DNA from: Petrosia ficiformis
Lineage: Eukaryota; Porifera; Demospongiae; Haplosclerida; Petrosiidae
Assembly: GCA_947044365.1 (NCBI GenBank)
Contig: OX345650.1
Coordinates: 985,001 to 1,049,000 of the forward strand
Direction of reading: 5' to 3'
Length of the DNA stretch: 64,000 bases
The notes under the pieces were generated by a model. The model was given only the letters and a program-made list of their open reading frames with translations, searched no databases and was not told the origin of the DNA. Positions 1 to 13,108 of the stretch are shown piece after piece. A program made the position numbers and the translations under genes. The first letter of the stretch is position 1; each line of letters starts with the position of its first letter.

Positions 1-283
1 AGATAGAGAGAGAGAGAGAGAGAGATCGGTTGACCACAAGACTATATACATGTACGTATATGTAGTAAGCATATAAACAATGAAGAGATGGGATCAGTCT
101 GCGGGGAGAGATGTTGTTAATGACTAAGCCACTTGAGTTTTGGTAGGTAGAGGAGCAATGTAAATTACACATACTAGTTCATATATTGCAGTAATAACAT
201 TGACTAATTCACATCTAACCAGCCCAATAAAACTATAACTAACTAATGAAGAGGAAGAGTACCTCTCAATACAGACCACATAC
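1..283 (-). other. Intron of the FAM13-like gene
   Basis: Sequence beyond the donor at 281-283. It starts with a short GA dinucleotide run and contains no convincing exon. The remaining C-terminal exons should lie off the left edge. Confidence 0.55.
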
Positions 284-3200
284 CTTGTGTCTTCCATCAA
301 AATGAGATGCCAGTTTCTTGACGTCTCTATATCTATCATATATAGGTCTCATTATGGATTTGTCTTCACTGGTTTGCTATGTAACAGATAGAAAAATCAT
401 AGATACTGTATATATATAGAAATAATGCATAACAGATTGATAGATAGATGGATTGACAGATAGATAGATACATGTAGATGAATTTAATTACCGGTCTCCC
501 ATGCTTTCGTTCAAAATGTAGTAGAACTTTTTGAATAGATTGTTTTTCTTCCATTAATTGGTCATATGTCATTAGCTAAGAATGATGAAATAGATGTACA
601 CATATGTACATGTACATGTATGTAGATTTGTGTGTGTGTGTGTGTGTAGGTGTGTACGTGAGTGTGTGTGTGTGTAGGTTTGTGTGTGTATTTTTGTATC
701 TAGGTTTGTGTATATGTGAGTGCAATCAGTGTATGTGTGTGTGCGTGCATATGTGTGTGTAGGTTTATTTGTGTGTACACGTATGTGTGTATAATGTATG
801 TGTGTACATGTATATACTCACCTTAATATCTTCTGGTCTTCCTGCTCTGACACGTTTATCAGACAGTAATGATGAAATACGTGTTTGTACATAATTCAGA
901 GGATTATTACTATCTATGACTACATCATCAAATGTCTTTTTATGAGTGGGCGGTACAATCAGAGACTGATGTCTACGTACCCCTGCTGTCTTGGTCTTCC
1001 TGTGGAGACCTACAGATAGATCATCTTTTAATCTGACAGACGTCTCACCTTATAAAGAGAAATAAACATCAGTAATACATGTTTCACTTGTTGTAAATGC
1101 ATGGTATCATATTTTCAGTTATTTAAAACATAGACTAACCACTTTCAACATCATGAACTTCAGGAGGTGCTGTTTGACTGAGCTTGGTCTGTCTCATAGC
1201 TGATGTACATGTATGAAATATTACATCCAGTAGTACTTATGTATACATAGTATATATGTACATGTACAGTATCTGACTTTATTAAGTATGATGGGAGCTA
1301 CACTTTAATAAGGTGATAGTCAACTGTACTTCTAAATAATACTATAGTACTACTTTGTACTGTAATCATAGTAATGTGTGAATTCGCTTGACATTCGTAT
1401 GTGATAGCATAGTACTAAGGTGTAATACTGTGTAGTACATTTGAAGTACAGTGTACTTCATTCACACAGTACACTATAGTCAATGGAAGTACAGTGATAG
1501 TATGTAAACTTAATAATGTCAGGTACTGTATGTATAATTATGTATATGTATTATATATATATATATGATATACAGACATGAGAGAGTTAGAAATAAAGGA
1601 AAACTGAAGTCAGGAATGCAGTCAGAATGACAAACGAACATCTATTATTATGTGTTAGTTAACTTTCTTAAAGTTTTAAGTACCTATCAGTTTACTCTTG
1701 ATAGTATCACATGAAGATATATAGTCATGTATCGGATATTTCTCATCTTCAGTTGGCTAAATGAGGAATGTAATTATCAGTTGATACATGGTGCAGGTGA
1801 AAGGATTATAGGTACATGAACATGTAATTACAAATTAAAGTTATCAACATTTTGCTAAGGTCATGGTGAATGTGAATGACCTTTAGTTTTATCATTGTAC
1901 TCACCTTTCTTCCATTTTTTGAAACAAAATTGCTTTCAAAATTTTTTATAATGATTCTCATTCCTGTCAGAGAGAAAATGAAGTACATGAATTTACCAGT
2001 TACATGTACAGAGTGGAACATGTACATCTACATGTACATAGTGGAACATGTACATCTACATGTACATACGAAGATCTACATGATGTACACAGTGGAACAT
2101 GTACATGTACATTGTTGAACATCTACATCTACATAGTGGAACATGTACATGTACATGTACATACGAACATCTACATCTACATGTACACATAGTAGAACAT
2201 GTACATGTACATAGTGGAACATGTACTGAAGTATGTGAAGTACACAAGTCCATATAGTTACATATACAGAATATGTAGTACATGGTAAGATATATACATG
2301 TACATGTATATACATGTATACTACATGTATATACATGTACATGTATACTACATGTATATACATGTACATGTATATACATGTATACTACATGTATATACAT
2401 GTACATGTATATAGTATAATTATATTATTGTGAGTACAATGCAATTACTGTTTTCATATCCTTTCATATTTTTAAAATGTATTTTTTATTATTCTTGCAT
2501 AAATTATACAAACTAACTTTTAACTTTTCTAATCAATTTTTCATACTCTTCATCTGTTTCTTCGTTACTCTTTTCGCTCAATTTCTTTAGTCCTTCTCTT
2601 TCAGATAGTATTCCAACATCAGGTGTATCCGTACTGCCATTTCCACCTGACCATCCTCTCAAGGTCTCTGGTTTTCTCTCTGGAGCAACAGGAGTCAGGT
2701 ACTCATCTGTACGGATTGGATCCTCTTTTTCATATATAGTGGTTTCTATGGTGATTGGTTTGCTAGTAATGGAATCTTTCTTACGTACTGGTGATCTCTC
2801 AGGTGTTATTTCAGGAGGAGAATCATGTCTGGACATTGTAGATACACTTGTAATGGAGGATACCGAAATGTTCCACTCTTGTCTGGGTGAGTGCGAAGGG
2901 GAATGTTTGGGAGTTTCAGTTTGAGGAAAATGTATACTAACTTCTTCGGAATATGATTGTTTACGTTGCAAGAGGAGTTTCTGTTCTGACGATAGTTCTA
3001 CTTGTTTCTTAAGACGTGATGAAGATGATGTAGAGTTAAGACTTTTTGACAAATGATTATTACCACTCTCATCTATTTCAAATTGGTCTCTTATTTTATT
3101 GTCATCATTCGATGAATTTTCCTTTCGATCTCTATCTGTGACATTTCTTTTGTCAGTCATGTGCTTGGTCATGTGGTCGATCATGTGATCACTGTTCTGC

Positions 3201-6200
3201 ACTCTCTCCTTCTTGAGCAGCATTGATCTGCGACTGGGCTTGTTTCTTTTCAAAGGACCTCGTACCCTTTGAAGAGTTGGCTGTGAAATAATAATAATGA
3301 TAATAATAATAACAATAAAGTTTTGCAGACATACATGACTACATGTACATGTACAGTACTGGGTGCATACAACATGTACATGTACATACATGTGTAATAG
3401 TACATGTACTGGGTGGATGTACATGTACATGTACAGTACTGGGTGCATACAACATGTACATGTACATACATGTGTAATAGTACATGTACTAGGTGGATGT
3501 ACATGTACATGTACAGTACTGGGGTACATACAACATGTACATGTACTGGATGAACACACATGTGTAATAGTACATGTACTGGGTGGATGTACATGTACAT
3601 GTACAGTACTGGGTACATACAACATGTACATGTACACACATGTGTAATAGTACATGTACTAGGTGGATGTACATGTACATGTACAGTACTGGGGTACATA
3701 CAACATGTACATGTACTGGATGAATACACATGTGTAATAGTACATGTACTGGGTGGATGTACATGTACATGTACAGTACTGGGGTACATACAACATGTAC
3801 ATGTACTGGATGAACACACATGTGTAATAGTACATGTACTGGGTGGATGTTCATGTACATGTACAGTACTGGGGTACATACAACATGTACATGTACTGGA
3901 TGAACACACATGTGTAATAGTACATGTACTGGGTGGATGTACATGTACATGTACAGTACTGGGGTACATACAACATGTACATGTACTGGATGAACACACA
4001 TGTGTAATAGTACTTGTACTGGGTGGATGTACATGTAAATGTACTGTACATGTACATGTACATGTACATGTACATGTACAGTACATTTACATGTACCGAT
4101 TCTGGTATGATATTAACAAGTGCATGTACATGAACTACATATATACATGTATATAATTATTTATAATATAAATTTAAATAATTTATGTATTGAAAATATA
4201 ATAAATACATAATATCTACTCACATGGAAGAGTGTACCACTTTCTCTTGTAACATAATCAAATTCATTAGCCTCATCAATAGTAGTAACTCTTTTGGGAG
4301 ATGAAGGAGCATCTGGTTTTACATGATCAAGATTTGGAATGGGTGGTTCTTCATCTTTTAATCTTGGAGGTGGGAGGACAATAGGTTTCTCTTTTCTCAC
4401 AGTCTCTGTAGTTTCTTCTCTATCTCTAGATATATCTTTGTGTTTATCTTCTTCAGGTGTAAGCTACACAAATGTATTTAAATGTCTGTAATAAGTAACT
4501 CTGAGAATATTACAATTACAAAAAACATATTGCAAGTATAGAATGTAAGTCCTATCAGTTAGCTACCACTGGGGTTAGCTACCACTTGAGAGCTAGGATT
4601 AGAACCACTAGGGTACCTAGCCTTGAGAGCTAGAATTAGAACCACTGGGGTACCTAGCCTTGAGAGCTAGGATTAGAACCACTGGGGTACCTAGCCTTGA
4701 GAGCTAGAATTAGAACCACTGGGGTACCTAGCCTTGAGAGCTAGGATTAGAACCACTGGGGTACCTAGCCTTGAGAGCTAGGATTAGAACCACTGGGGTA
4801 ACTAGCCTTGAGAGCTAGGATTGGAACCACTGGGGTACCTAGCCTTGAGAGCTAGGATTGTAACCACTGGGGTACCTAGCCTTGAGAGCTAGAATTAGAA
4901 CCACTGGGGTACCTAGCCTTGAGAGCTAGGATTAGAACCACTGGGGTACCTAGCCTTGAGAGTTAGAATTAGAACCACTGGGGTACCTAGCCTTGAGAGC
5001 TAGGATTGGAACCACTGGGGTACCTAGCCTTGAGAGCTAGGATTGGAACCACTGGGGTAGAACCACTGGGGTACCTAGCCTTGAGAGCTGGGATAGATCA
5101 AAGATATTCTCCTATATACATAAATTAATATTTATCTATGTCATATATACTCATACCTTGACATGTTTTTTCTTTATGACATTTGTCTCATCTTCTTTCA
5201 GTTTCTTTGTCTTTTCAAAATCATAGCCTTTTTCCTCCTCCATTCCTACAGTAGTGATACCTTCATTATCCTCATTACTAAACCGTTTGACAAGATCTGA
5301 CACTTTCCCTTTTTTAGAAGTAACTCCCTCTGTTTGTTCATCATTAACTGTCAGTAGCTGAACATTCAAATCACCAATATTTCCTGAAAGTTTGTCATTA
5401 GTACTGTCAACACTCCCATAATCAAATACAGCACTTTTACGATTTTTCATAGTTCTGTTGCGTCTCATTACTGATCCCTCTCGTAACTGAGGCTGTGAGC
5501 TCTCCGTTTTTGAAGACCCACTGCTAACGATTTGGTCTAGACTTGACTCTGGAGAAGATGTGAGTGGTTTATATGGGATCTTTGTGGAGGAGGTATCGGA
5601 TTGGGTACTGAGACTTTCTAGCTGCTGTGTGGATGTTGATGAAGATGCGATAACAGTCGTTGGATTAAAGAAGAAGTTTTCCACTGTATCTCCAATGAGG
5701 TTAGTATATACTCTATAATGAAAAATGACATGTAGATGATTTTATTTTGTAATTACAAGTACATGTATGTACATGTACATGATTTTATTTTGTAATTACA
5801 TGTACATGTATGTATATACATGTACATACATACATGTACATGTATGTATGTACATGTAGATTCCAGGTTGTAAGGAGTTTATCACTTCTACTGCTAACAC
5901 ATATACATGATTGGTGTTGTTTTAGTTAACTAAAACTGTTATAAACTAGACATATTGTAACTACATGTATAACTAAAAGTGGTCATACTTGTCAAACTAA
6001 AACAACACTAATTCAAAACCTTAGTCTTCAAGTTAGAGTCATAAAATACAGTTGCTATAATAACAGACTCTCTCGTCTATAAAACTGACAGGTTTTGATA
6101 CTCTAAGATGATAAATCTTATTTATGAAAACTAATCCTCGGCCCCAAATCAACCATAAACTATAAATCCAACATTTCAATCTCTAAACCCAGCGAGTCTG

Positions 6201-9200
6201 TGTTTAGCTGATTATAAAATGTTTCAGGTGGTAAATTGTGTACAAAGCGTATTGTATTCTTATATATATATAACTGAAGCTTACTGTGATGTTCGTGGTG
6301 TGATGATTGGAGATGTAGAAGGACTTGTTCCAGGACTGTATGTATATAGAGAGACATGGGAATCAGGGTGTATAATAAGCAATTGTATTATTTATTACCT
6401 GCTTCTCCAAGAATATGGAGATGATACTCTGGTTGTGATATGATCATCACTAATGAGATAAAAAACAGATAAATATTTGTTTGTAAAATACATAATACAT
6501 TTACAAGAGATGACGAGACACTAAATGTACTGGAAAATGTGTCAATAGTTGGCCCTAAATTAAAGGGTGTGGTCTAGTTATGTATACATGTACACATACA
6601 TACTACATGTACATGTAATTACTACATGCATATACCTACATGTGTATACTTTGAAGGTACATGTACATATACATGTACATATAATTCCGGGTACAACTGG
6701 TATTTTAAATTGACTTAGTTTTCTAACTAATCTGAGAGTAACATTGGAATGTGTAATCACATACTTCTGGTGCTGTCCCTTTCCTTTGGAAGATTTTTGA
6801 ACCATCACAGATGCAACCCTACAAATATAATCATGAGTACATGTACATGTATATACACATACATGTATCACACACATAAATATGTACATACACACATACA
6901 TATACCACACACACACACACTCAAGTCATACCATTTTTCTGATTTTCGTTTCTTTTTCTCTCTGCTTTCCATATCTTCTTTGATGACAGCCTCAAATGCT
7001 TCATCAATGGCCTCATCAACGCTTTGTTCATGTACTATGGACTCATGCTCATTCCCATGAATGGAATTAGAATCAGTATCATGAACAGGACTGCTTGACC
7101 AAGATCGGGATTCATCCTAAGATTAAATATTTATCCATCAATGAATATCAGAAATAACCAGTTTGTAATGTACATATGCATGTAACTACATGTACATGTA
7201 ACTACATGTACATATACATGTACATGTACTCAATAATATTATAGTCATCTTTTTTATCGAACACACTTTCATCTTAGGAAAATAAGAGAAGACAACACTT
7301 CACTGTCATCAGAATCATTCCATCCATCCACTGATCCATTGACCATTCCATCCACCCATCCATCCATTCATCCATCCATCCATCCATCCATCACTTACCA
7401 TTTCTTTCATTCTAGTCTCTTCCATTTTTAAAGCTTTGTGTTTATGATAAGGAACAGGTCTTCCTGGTTTCCCTTTACTTTTTACTCTCACAGGAGATCT
7501 CAACACATCATCTGAAAATGAGCTACTGTGCGATCTAAGATCCTGGGAAAAGTACATGTAGTTTTATACCGCTGTACATGTACATGTATGTATGTATCAT
7601 GTATGTGTGTGTATGTATGTATATATGTATGTATCATGTATGTGTGTGTATGTATGTATATATGTATGTATCATGTATGTGTGTGTATGTATGTATATAT
7701 GTACGTATCATGTATGTAAGCATGTGTGATGTACATACCACTAAAATTTATAATACAAATTACTTATGAATCATGTTATCAACAAATTCTAGTTACTATA
7801 TATTATCACACATTGTTGTATGTAATACACAAAAATGTGCTTCCTTTGCATACATGTACAATAGTACATGTACATGTACATGTACTATTATACATCTATA
7901 TGTAGATGTATGTACTATTGTACATGTACAATAGTACATACATGTACATGTACATGTTTAATGTTTTTTTTTATAAATGTTGTTGTTATCTGTAGTGTGT
8001 TCAGGTAGTTTCAAAACATTCTACAACAAAACATCTACTTAAATAGAATATACCCAGACCAAATGAAACAATTTGATTGGTCACTAGGACCAAATGAAAC
8101 AATTTGATTGGTCACTAGCCAATAGCTGTATATACATGTAGTTACATGGTTATCTATTTGTACGAACATAGTCAAACATTTCACATTATTCATTATTCAT
8201 TACATATTATTATGTCTCACACTGTAACAACACTAAACTGAAAGATAAAATACTTCCCATTCTTGGGTTTGAACCTGGACCACCACAGTGAGAGACAAAT
8301 GCTTTAACCTCACTACTACCATGCCATTCCAGTATAAAGTTACACCAATTTAGGCATTTATAGCTGTAATTTCTAATAGAGTTTAAATGTAGTACATAAA
8401 ATAAATAAAACTAAGCTTATTTTTTACAATAGTCAAACAGTCTTCATAAAAAGACATTTATTTTATCTGCATGGGGTGTGCTCCCTCTAAACATTTAGAC
8501 CCACTCAGGTTGTTTTAGAAGGATTGTATCTGTTGATACTATTATTCCCAAAGGAAAATGTCTATTTGTTATTACTGTTGTCATGCATGATAGCTAATAA
8601 TCAGTAATAAATTTTGGAATTTGCTATGGAAGGGAAATCCCAGGACCCCGTTTGTATATCATACATGTAGTTACATAATTAAACTTTGGAATTTGATTTG
8701 GAGGGGAAATCCCAGGACCCCCTCTGTATATATTATGTATAATTACATAATTAAACTTTGGAACTGGGGAAGTCCCCCTCTGTATGATTAGTATAATTAC
8801 ATTACTCACTTCGAATATAAATGAATAGTTTTGTATCATCTGTGCAAATACAGCGTTGGCATTTCCTTGCTTGTTCAATCCTTCCATTCCACTACCACAT
8901 CTGTATAAATGTACATGTATTACATGTATGTTACATGTATGTTACATGTATAGAATACATACTCAGTCTTTTGCTGAGTGTGCAAGGGTGGCATGCTATT
9001 TGTTCAATCCCTCCATTTCATGTGATTAGAGTGTAATGGAGCATTATATCACATACATGTAGTTGTTATTTGACAGTACATGTGATCTGTACATGTACAT
9101 GTATGTACATACATGTATACATTCACATACATGTACATGTACAATTGTACATACATACGTGTACATATACATGTACATGTGTATAGAGTGTAAAGTTATA

Positions 9201-12200
9201 TCACATACATGTAGAAGATCATAATAACAAGACTTTGTTATTTGACAGTATAGGTGACCTGTGCTAATTGAAAATACCAAATTACATGTACATGTACATA
9301 CATGCACATGTACATGTGTAGTGTGTTTAATGGGGTATTATATTACATAGAAGATCACAATAACAAGACTTTGTTATTTGACAGTATATGTGATCTGTGC
9401 TAATAGAAAATACCAAATTACATGTACATACATGCACATGTACATGTACATGTGTATAGAAATTGGGTATTATATTACATAGAAGATCACAACAACATGA
9501 CTTGTTATTTGACAGTACATGTGATCTCTGCTAATCCAAATTACATGTACAATGTACATGTACATACATACATGTACAATGTACATGTACATACATACAT
9601 GTACATGTACATGTAACACAATAATCTGATACAGAAGTATCCTGTTTCTTATCAACAAATTGTTTAATTAAAATAATATGTATAAAGTTTCTGTGGCTGT
9701 GACATATTTTGTGATATAAACACAATATGAAGTCCAAACAGTTATATGAGGAATGAGGTGATTGCATTACAATTGGTAAATGGATTGGATTGGATTACTA
9801 CATTTAGATGAGTGGATAAATGGAAGTGAAAATTAATGATGAACCTTCGGATTTGAATGTAGGAATGTATGGGAACCAGACTTCACTAGCTTATCGAATA
9901 CAATAAATGTATGGGAACCAGACTTCACTAGCTTATCGAGTACTAGTATGAATGTATGGGAACCAGACTTTACCAAATATTATGAATGTATGGGAACCAG
10001 ATTTCACCAGTGGTTTGAGTAGACGAAATAATATGAATGTGTGGGAACAAGACTTCACTAGTTTATCAAACACTATGAATGTATGGGAACCAGACTTCAC
10101 AAGCTTATTAAATAATGAATGTATGAGATGCCTACATGTACATGTACATGTGGAGAACTACATGTACCGTACATGTACATGATGACTACATGTACATGTA
10201 CATGATGACTACATGTACATGTACATGACTACATGTACATGTACATTCTACGAGTGTGTACAAACATACCTGAAAACATTTGGTCCAAACACAATAGATA
10301 ATGAAACCACTGTCATCCTGTTTACAGCTATGAAAAACGTAATTAGTGATAAGCTGAGAACCAGCAAATCCAACTTTATATCTCTATTTCTACAAACTCC
10401 CAATCCACTCATCTATCCATCCATCCATCCATCCACACACCCATCCATCCATCCATCCATCCATCCATCCATCCATCTATCCATCCATCCACACACCCAT
10501 CCATCCATCCATCCATCCATCTATCCATCCATCCACACACCCATCCATCCGTCCATCCATCCATCCATCCATCCATCCATCCATCCATCTATTCATCCAT
10601 CCATCTATCCATCCATCCATTTGACCCATGCCACCCATCCATCCATCCATCCATTTGACCCATGCCATCCATCCATCCATCCATCCATCCATCCATCCAT
10701 CCATTTGATTCATGCCACCCATCCATCCATCCATCCATCCATCCATCCATCCATCCATTTGATTCATGCCATCCATCACACTTACAGGAATGTTTTGATA
10801 CAATTAAGAGATGCTTGCATAAAAATTTAAGAACATTGAAATGTGACACTGGTAATTCTGATATAATATTCCTCAGTCTCTGTAAGTTTTGTGGAGAGAA
10901 AGTTCCAGGATTTGCTGAAAACAACAGGAATTGTAAAGTATATTGTAGAGGTTATAGTATACACACATATACAAATACATATAATACTATGATTATAATA
11001 TATACACAATGTATATCTGAAGATATCTAAAGATATCTAAACCATAGAGTTTATAATGAGATTCAACCTCATGGCGAAACATTAGATACATGTATATTCA
11101 TGTATATGTGTTATCTATATAATAATAATACACATCTCTACCTTCTTGTAATTGTACAATTTCATCAATGAATATATCGGGAACTAATGAAACAGGAAGT
11201 TCACGCTGTGTATGTGTATGTGTGTGTGTGTGTGTATGTGTGTGTGTGTATAGAAAAATGTGTAATTATACTATAGAAATTAGGTCTCGGAGTATGTCAA
11301 CACAATACATGTATTCCATACATTAACAAGGAGATCTATTTTACAAACATACATGTACATGTACTTTACATGTACATGTATTCACAAGTGCATTACATGT
11401 ACATGTAGATTTTACGATTGAATTGTTATAATTATTAATTGTACTAATACAAGAATGTTGGCAATTCAAAACAATATGATATTTATTAAACTAAAAGTGT
11501 CCATTGTGAACACCATGTGACAAGCATGTGACTCAACCCATCTCAACAAAACCTATTTAAATTATGCAAGCTAAATATTTTCATGCTCACCAAAAATAAC
11601 TTCAGGATGCCTCCAATTGAATAGATGTCATTGTCCGTAAAATTAGCATCTCCAACTTTGTCAAAACTAACTCTCAATGCTTCTATAACCTTTGCGTTTC
11701 CATTAACTCTGTATATCCCTTCTTGATCAAGACCTGAAACATAGAGTATTCTGAATGAAAGAAGTTTATCCAAGCAATTGGTGGATATAATAAAGTATTA
11801 CTTATCTTTATTGTTTCTGCACCCTACTATATGTATACCAGTTTGTTACTATGCGTTATATTTCAAATAATGGAAGTTATATATAGACCGATTTATAATT
11901 TCCCAGTTTCCTGGCTTAGTGGCACATGCTGTAACTATGGCAACAGTATTGTGTATGTACAATTAGCAGTGTGCTGCCAACGAATGACTTATGGAATGCA
12001 CACCGAGTTTGTTTTCCTGAGCATGCCACATTCATGGTAGGGATTATATTTCAGCACATGTGCATTCTATGTATTCACAGCATCAATGATAGTGTTGATT
12101 CATCCTCAAATGAAAATAGAGGGCATTCAGATGCCCACAAAACAATGCTTAGCAAATATTAAATTATAATTATTAAGAGAAGTGCATATTTCTATCCACA

Positions 12201-13108
12201 GGTAAGGAATACCCATTATGTGGATACAGTGTGGACAGTTTCTGGCCCCATTGATTGAAGTCTGAACTCTTAACTACATTTCATTGATGTAACTCATTTC
12301 GTTGACATACCATGCTTTTCAATATAATCAACTATCTTGGTAATTATATGAGGTACACCATTTACTTCTTCAGGATGAACTGGGAGAGAGAGTGAAAGAT
12401 TTTTTGCTGTTCTTGACAACAGATCATCAAGAGATACACCAAATACACAGTTGGTACCTGTTAGATATATACAAAGATAAATTTTATTTCTAGTCTTGTT
12501 TTAGTTTGACAATAGGACTACTTTTAGTTATAGTTATAGTATGCCTGGTTTCTCTAACTTTTAGTTTAGTTATAGTTTAATTAAGTAAGGCAATATTAGG
12601 CTTACTAAAAGGGTTTTAGTTTTAGTTAACTAACATTATTGGTAAAATGTTAGCTATTTTAGTTATTTTTATATAGTTTTTGCAGTAGATTTGTAATTTG
12701 GCTACAGTTTAGAGTCACAGTGACTTACTAAAAGGGATTTTAGTTATAGTTAACTAAAAGAACGCTAGTATAGTATATGCAACATGATATGTGAATATAT
12801 TATTACATGTGTACCCATAATAATAATACTTATAATATAGATATTTATAATTACCTAATTGTAATGATGGTGTTCTTTTCTTCTTCATCAGAGGAGATCC
12901 ATATCCTAGCACCTTCTTCATCTTTGAAGCAAATCCAACTGGACTGGTTGGTCTGTCAAGACCTGAGGTGTCCAGAAGCTGGGGAATAATATTATTACAA
13001 TGATACAATCAGAAAGATCATGCAGCTGCAATGAATGCATCATAATATAACTGGCTATACCTCTTGTGACTTGGCCTTGATTAAGCTTCTTGTACTGAGG
13101 CTCGTCAT
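284..13108 (-). CDS. FAM13-like: FAM13-family RhoGAP protein, 3' end beyond window
   Basis: Twenty phase-consistent exons: 13061-13108, 12855-12978, 12311-12457, 11591-11733, 11142-11205, 10786-10914, 10270-10327, 8810-8900, 7399-7542, 6932-7116, 6765-6818, 6399-6449, 6285-6335, 5157-5712, 4224-4463, 2518-3280, 1140-1199, 822-1048, 492-575, 284-376, giving about 1104 codons. Residues ~60-268 form a RhoGAP domain: [10 protein letters not shown] opening, arginine-finger loop [23 protein letters not shown] and [17 protein letters not shown], so the GTPase-activating residues look intact. A long Ser/Thr- and charge-rich linker follows. Residues ~1046-1104 carry the FAM13 hallmark: [20 protein letters not shown], then [14 protein letters not shown]. 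The family is thought to act on Rho-type GTPases; substrate here is unknown. The start is the ATG opening the first exon; no earlier coding exon was found. The last exon ends at a donor site, and vertebrate FAM13 has a further coiled-coil region, so the gene continues left. Linker exons (6285-7116) are the least certain. Confidence 0.88.
3330..4060. repeat. 90/80-bp minisatellite in FAM13-like intron
   Basis: About eight tandem units, mostly 90 bp with some of 80 bp, each holding the landmark GGGTGGATGT or AGGTGGATGT (near 3411, 3491, 3581, 3661, 3751, 3841, 3931, 4021) plus ACATGT runs. It lies in the intron between exons 4224-4463 and 2518-3280. Because the unit length is often a multiple of three, it creates long spurious open frames on both strands. 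Confidence 0.9.
4560..5095. repeat. 37-bp minisatellite, locus 1
   Basis: About fourteen copies of a 37-bp unit containing GGGGTACCTAGCCTTGAGAG and then GCTAGGATTAGAACCACT, with few substitutions. It lies in the FAM13-like intron between exons 5157-5712 and 4224-4463. The same unit recurs at 38185-38635 inside an SLC26 intron. Confidence 0.92.
7560..7735. repeat. Compound GTAT/GTGT tandem repeat
   Basis: Three to four near-identical units of about 51 bp built from GTATGTATGTATCATGTATG and GTGTGTATGTATATATGTAT, in the FAM13-like intron just 5' (on the minus strand) of exon 7399-7542. Confidence 0.75.
8230..8345 (-). mobile_element. tRNA-derived SINE-like fragment
   Basis: On the minus strand 8265-8275 reads GGTTCAAACCC, matching the RNA polymerase III B box. 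About 35 bp upstream is TAGTAGTGAGG, a degenerate A box. The spacing is tRNA-like but no full cloverleaf or anticodon arm could be drawn, so a decayed tRNA-derived SINE is more likely than a tRNA gene. Intronic in the FAM13-like gene. Confidence 0.4.
9050..9560. repeat. Imperfect ~140-155 bp tandem repeat
   Basis: Three to four diverged copies of a block containing ACATAGAAGATCACAATAAC, TTTGTTATTTGACAGTA and a tail of ACATGT hexamers, in the FAM13-like intron between exons 10270-10327 and 8810-8900. Confidence 0.7.
9862..10125. repeat. Short tandem repeat around GTATGGGAACCAGACTT
   Basis: Six imperfect units of roughly 40-55 bp, each containing GAATGTATGGGAACCAGACT followed by TCACTAGCTTAT-like sequence. 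Located in the FAM13-like intron next to exon 10270-10327. Confidence 0.8.
10410..10780. repeat. (ATCC)n array with interrupted units
   Basis: Tetranucleotide ATCC array with interspersed CACACACCC and TTTGACCCATGCC interruptions. It fills the intron between FAM13-like exons 10786-10914 and 10270-10327 and directly abuts the donor at 10784-10785. Confidence 0.93.
12486..12775. repeat. Dispersed TTAGTTATAGTTAACTAAAA element
   Basis: AT-rich interspersed sequence built on TTTTAGTTATAGTTAACTAAAA-type words, with internal segments CTTACTAAAAGG and AGTAGATTTGTAATTT. Related segments occur at 24405-24600, 41540-41725, 58928-59155 and, shorter, near 5925-6010 and 55130-55175. Ends are inverted relative to one another, as expected of a small foldback DNA element. 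Confidence 0.6.

Noticed and set aside
2056..4156. Open frames rich in Met/Tyr/Cys/Thr/His/Val across 2000-4150
   Set aside because: Produced by ACATGT hexamers and the 90-bp minisatellite; no splice-consistent or conserved content except the exons at 2518-3280 and 4224-4463.
4560..5095. CRISPR-like array
   Set aside because: Regular 37-bp repeats, but contiguous with no unique spacers, inside a spliced eukaryotic intron, and duplicated at another intron.
6679..6818. Longer version of FAM13-like exon 6765-6818 reading on into [18 protein letters not shown]
   Set aside because: Only the donor GTATGT at 6764 gives the phase required by the next three exons; the longer forms lead to a stop in exon 5157-5712.
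10213..11030. Plus-strand frames with [10 protein letters not shown] repeats
   Set aside because: Read-through of the ATCC array and of the antisense of RhoGAP exons; the minus-strand exons have RhoGAP motifs and splice signals.
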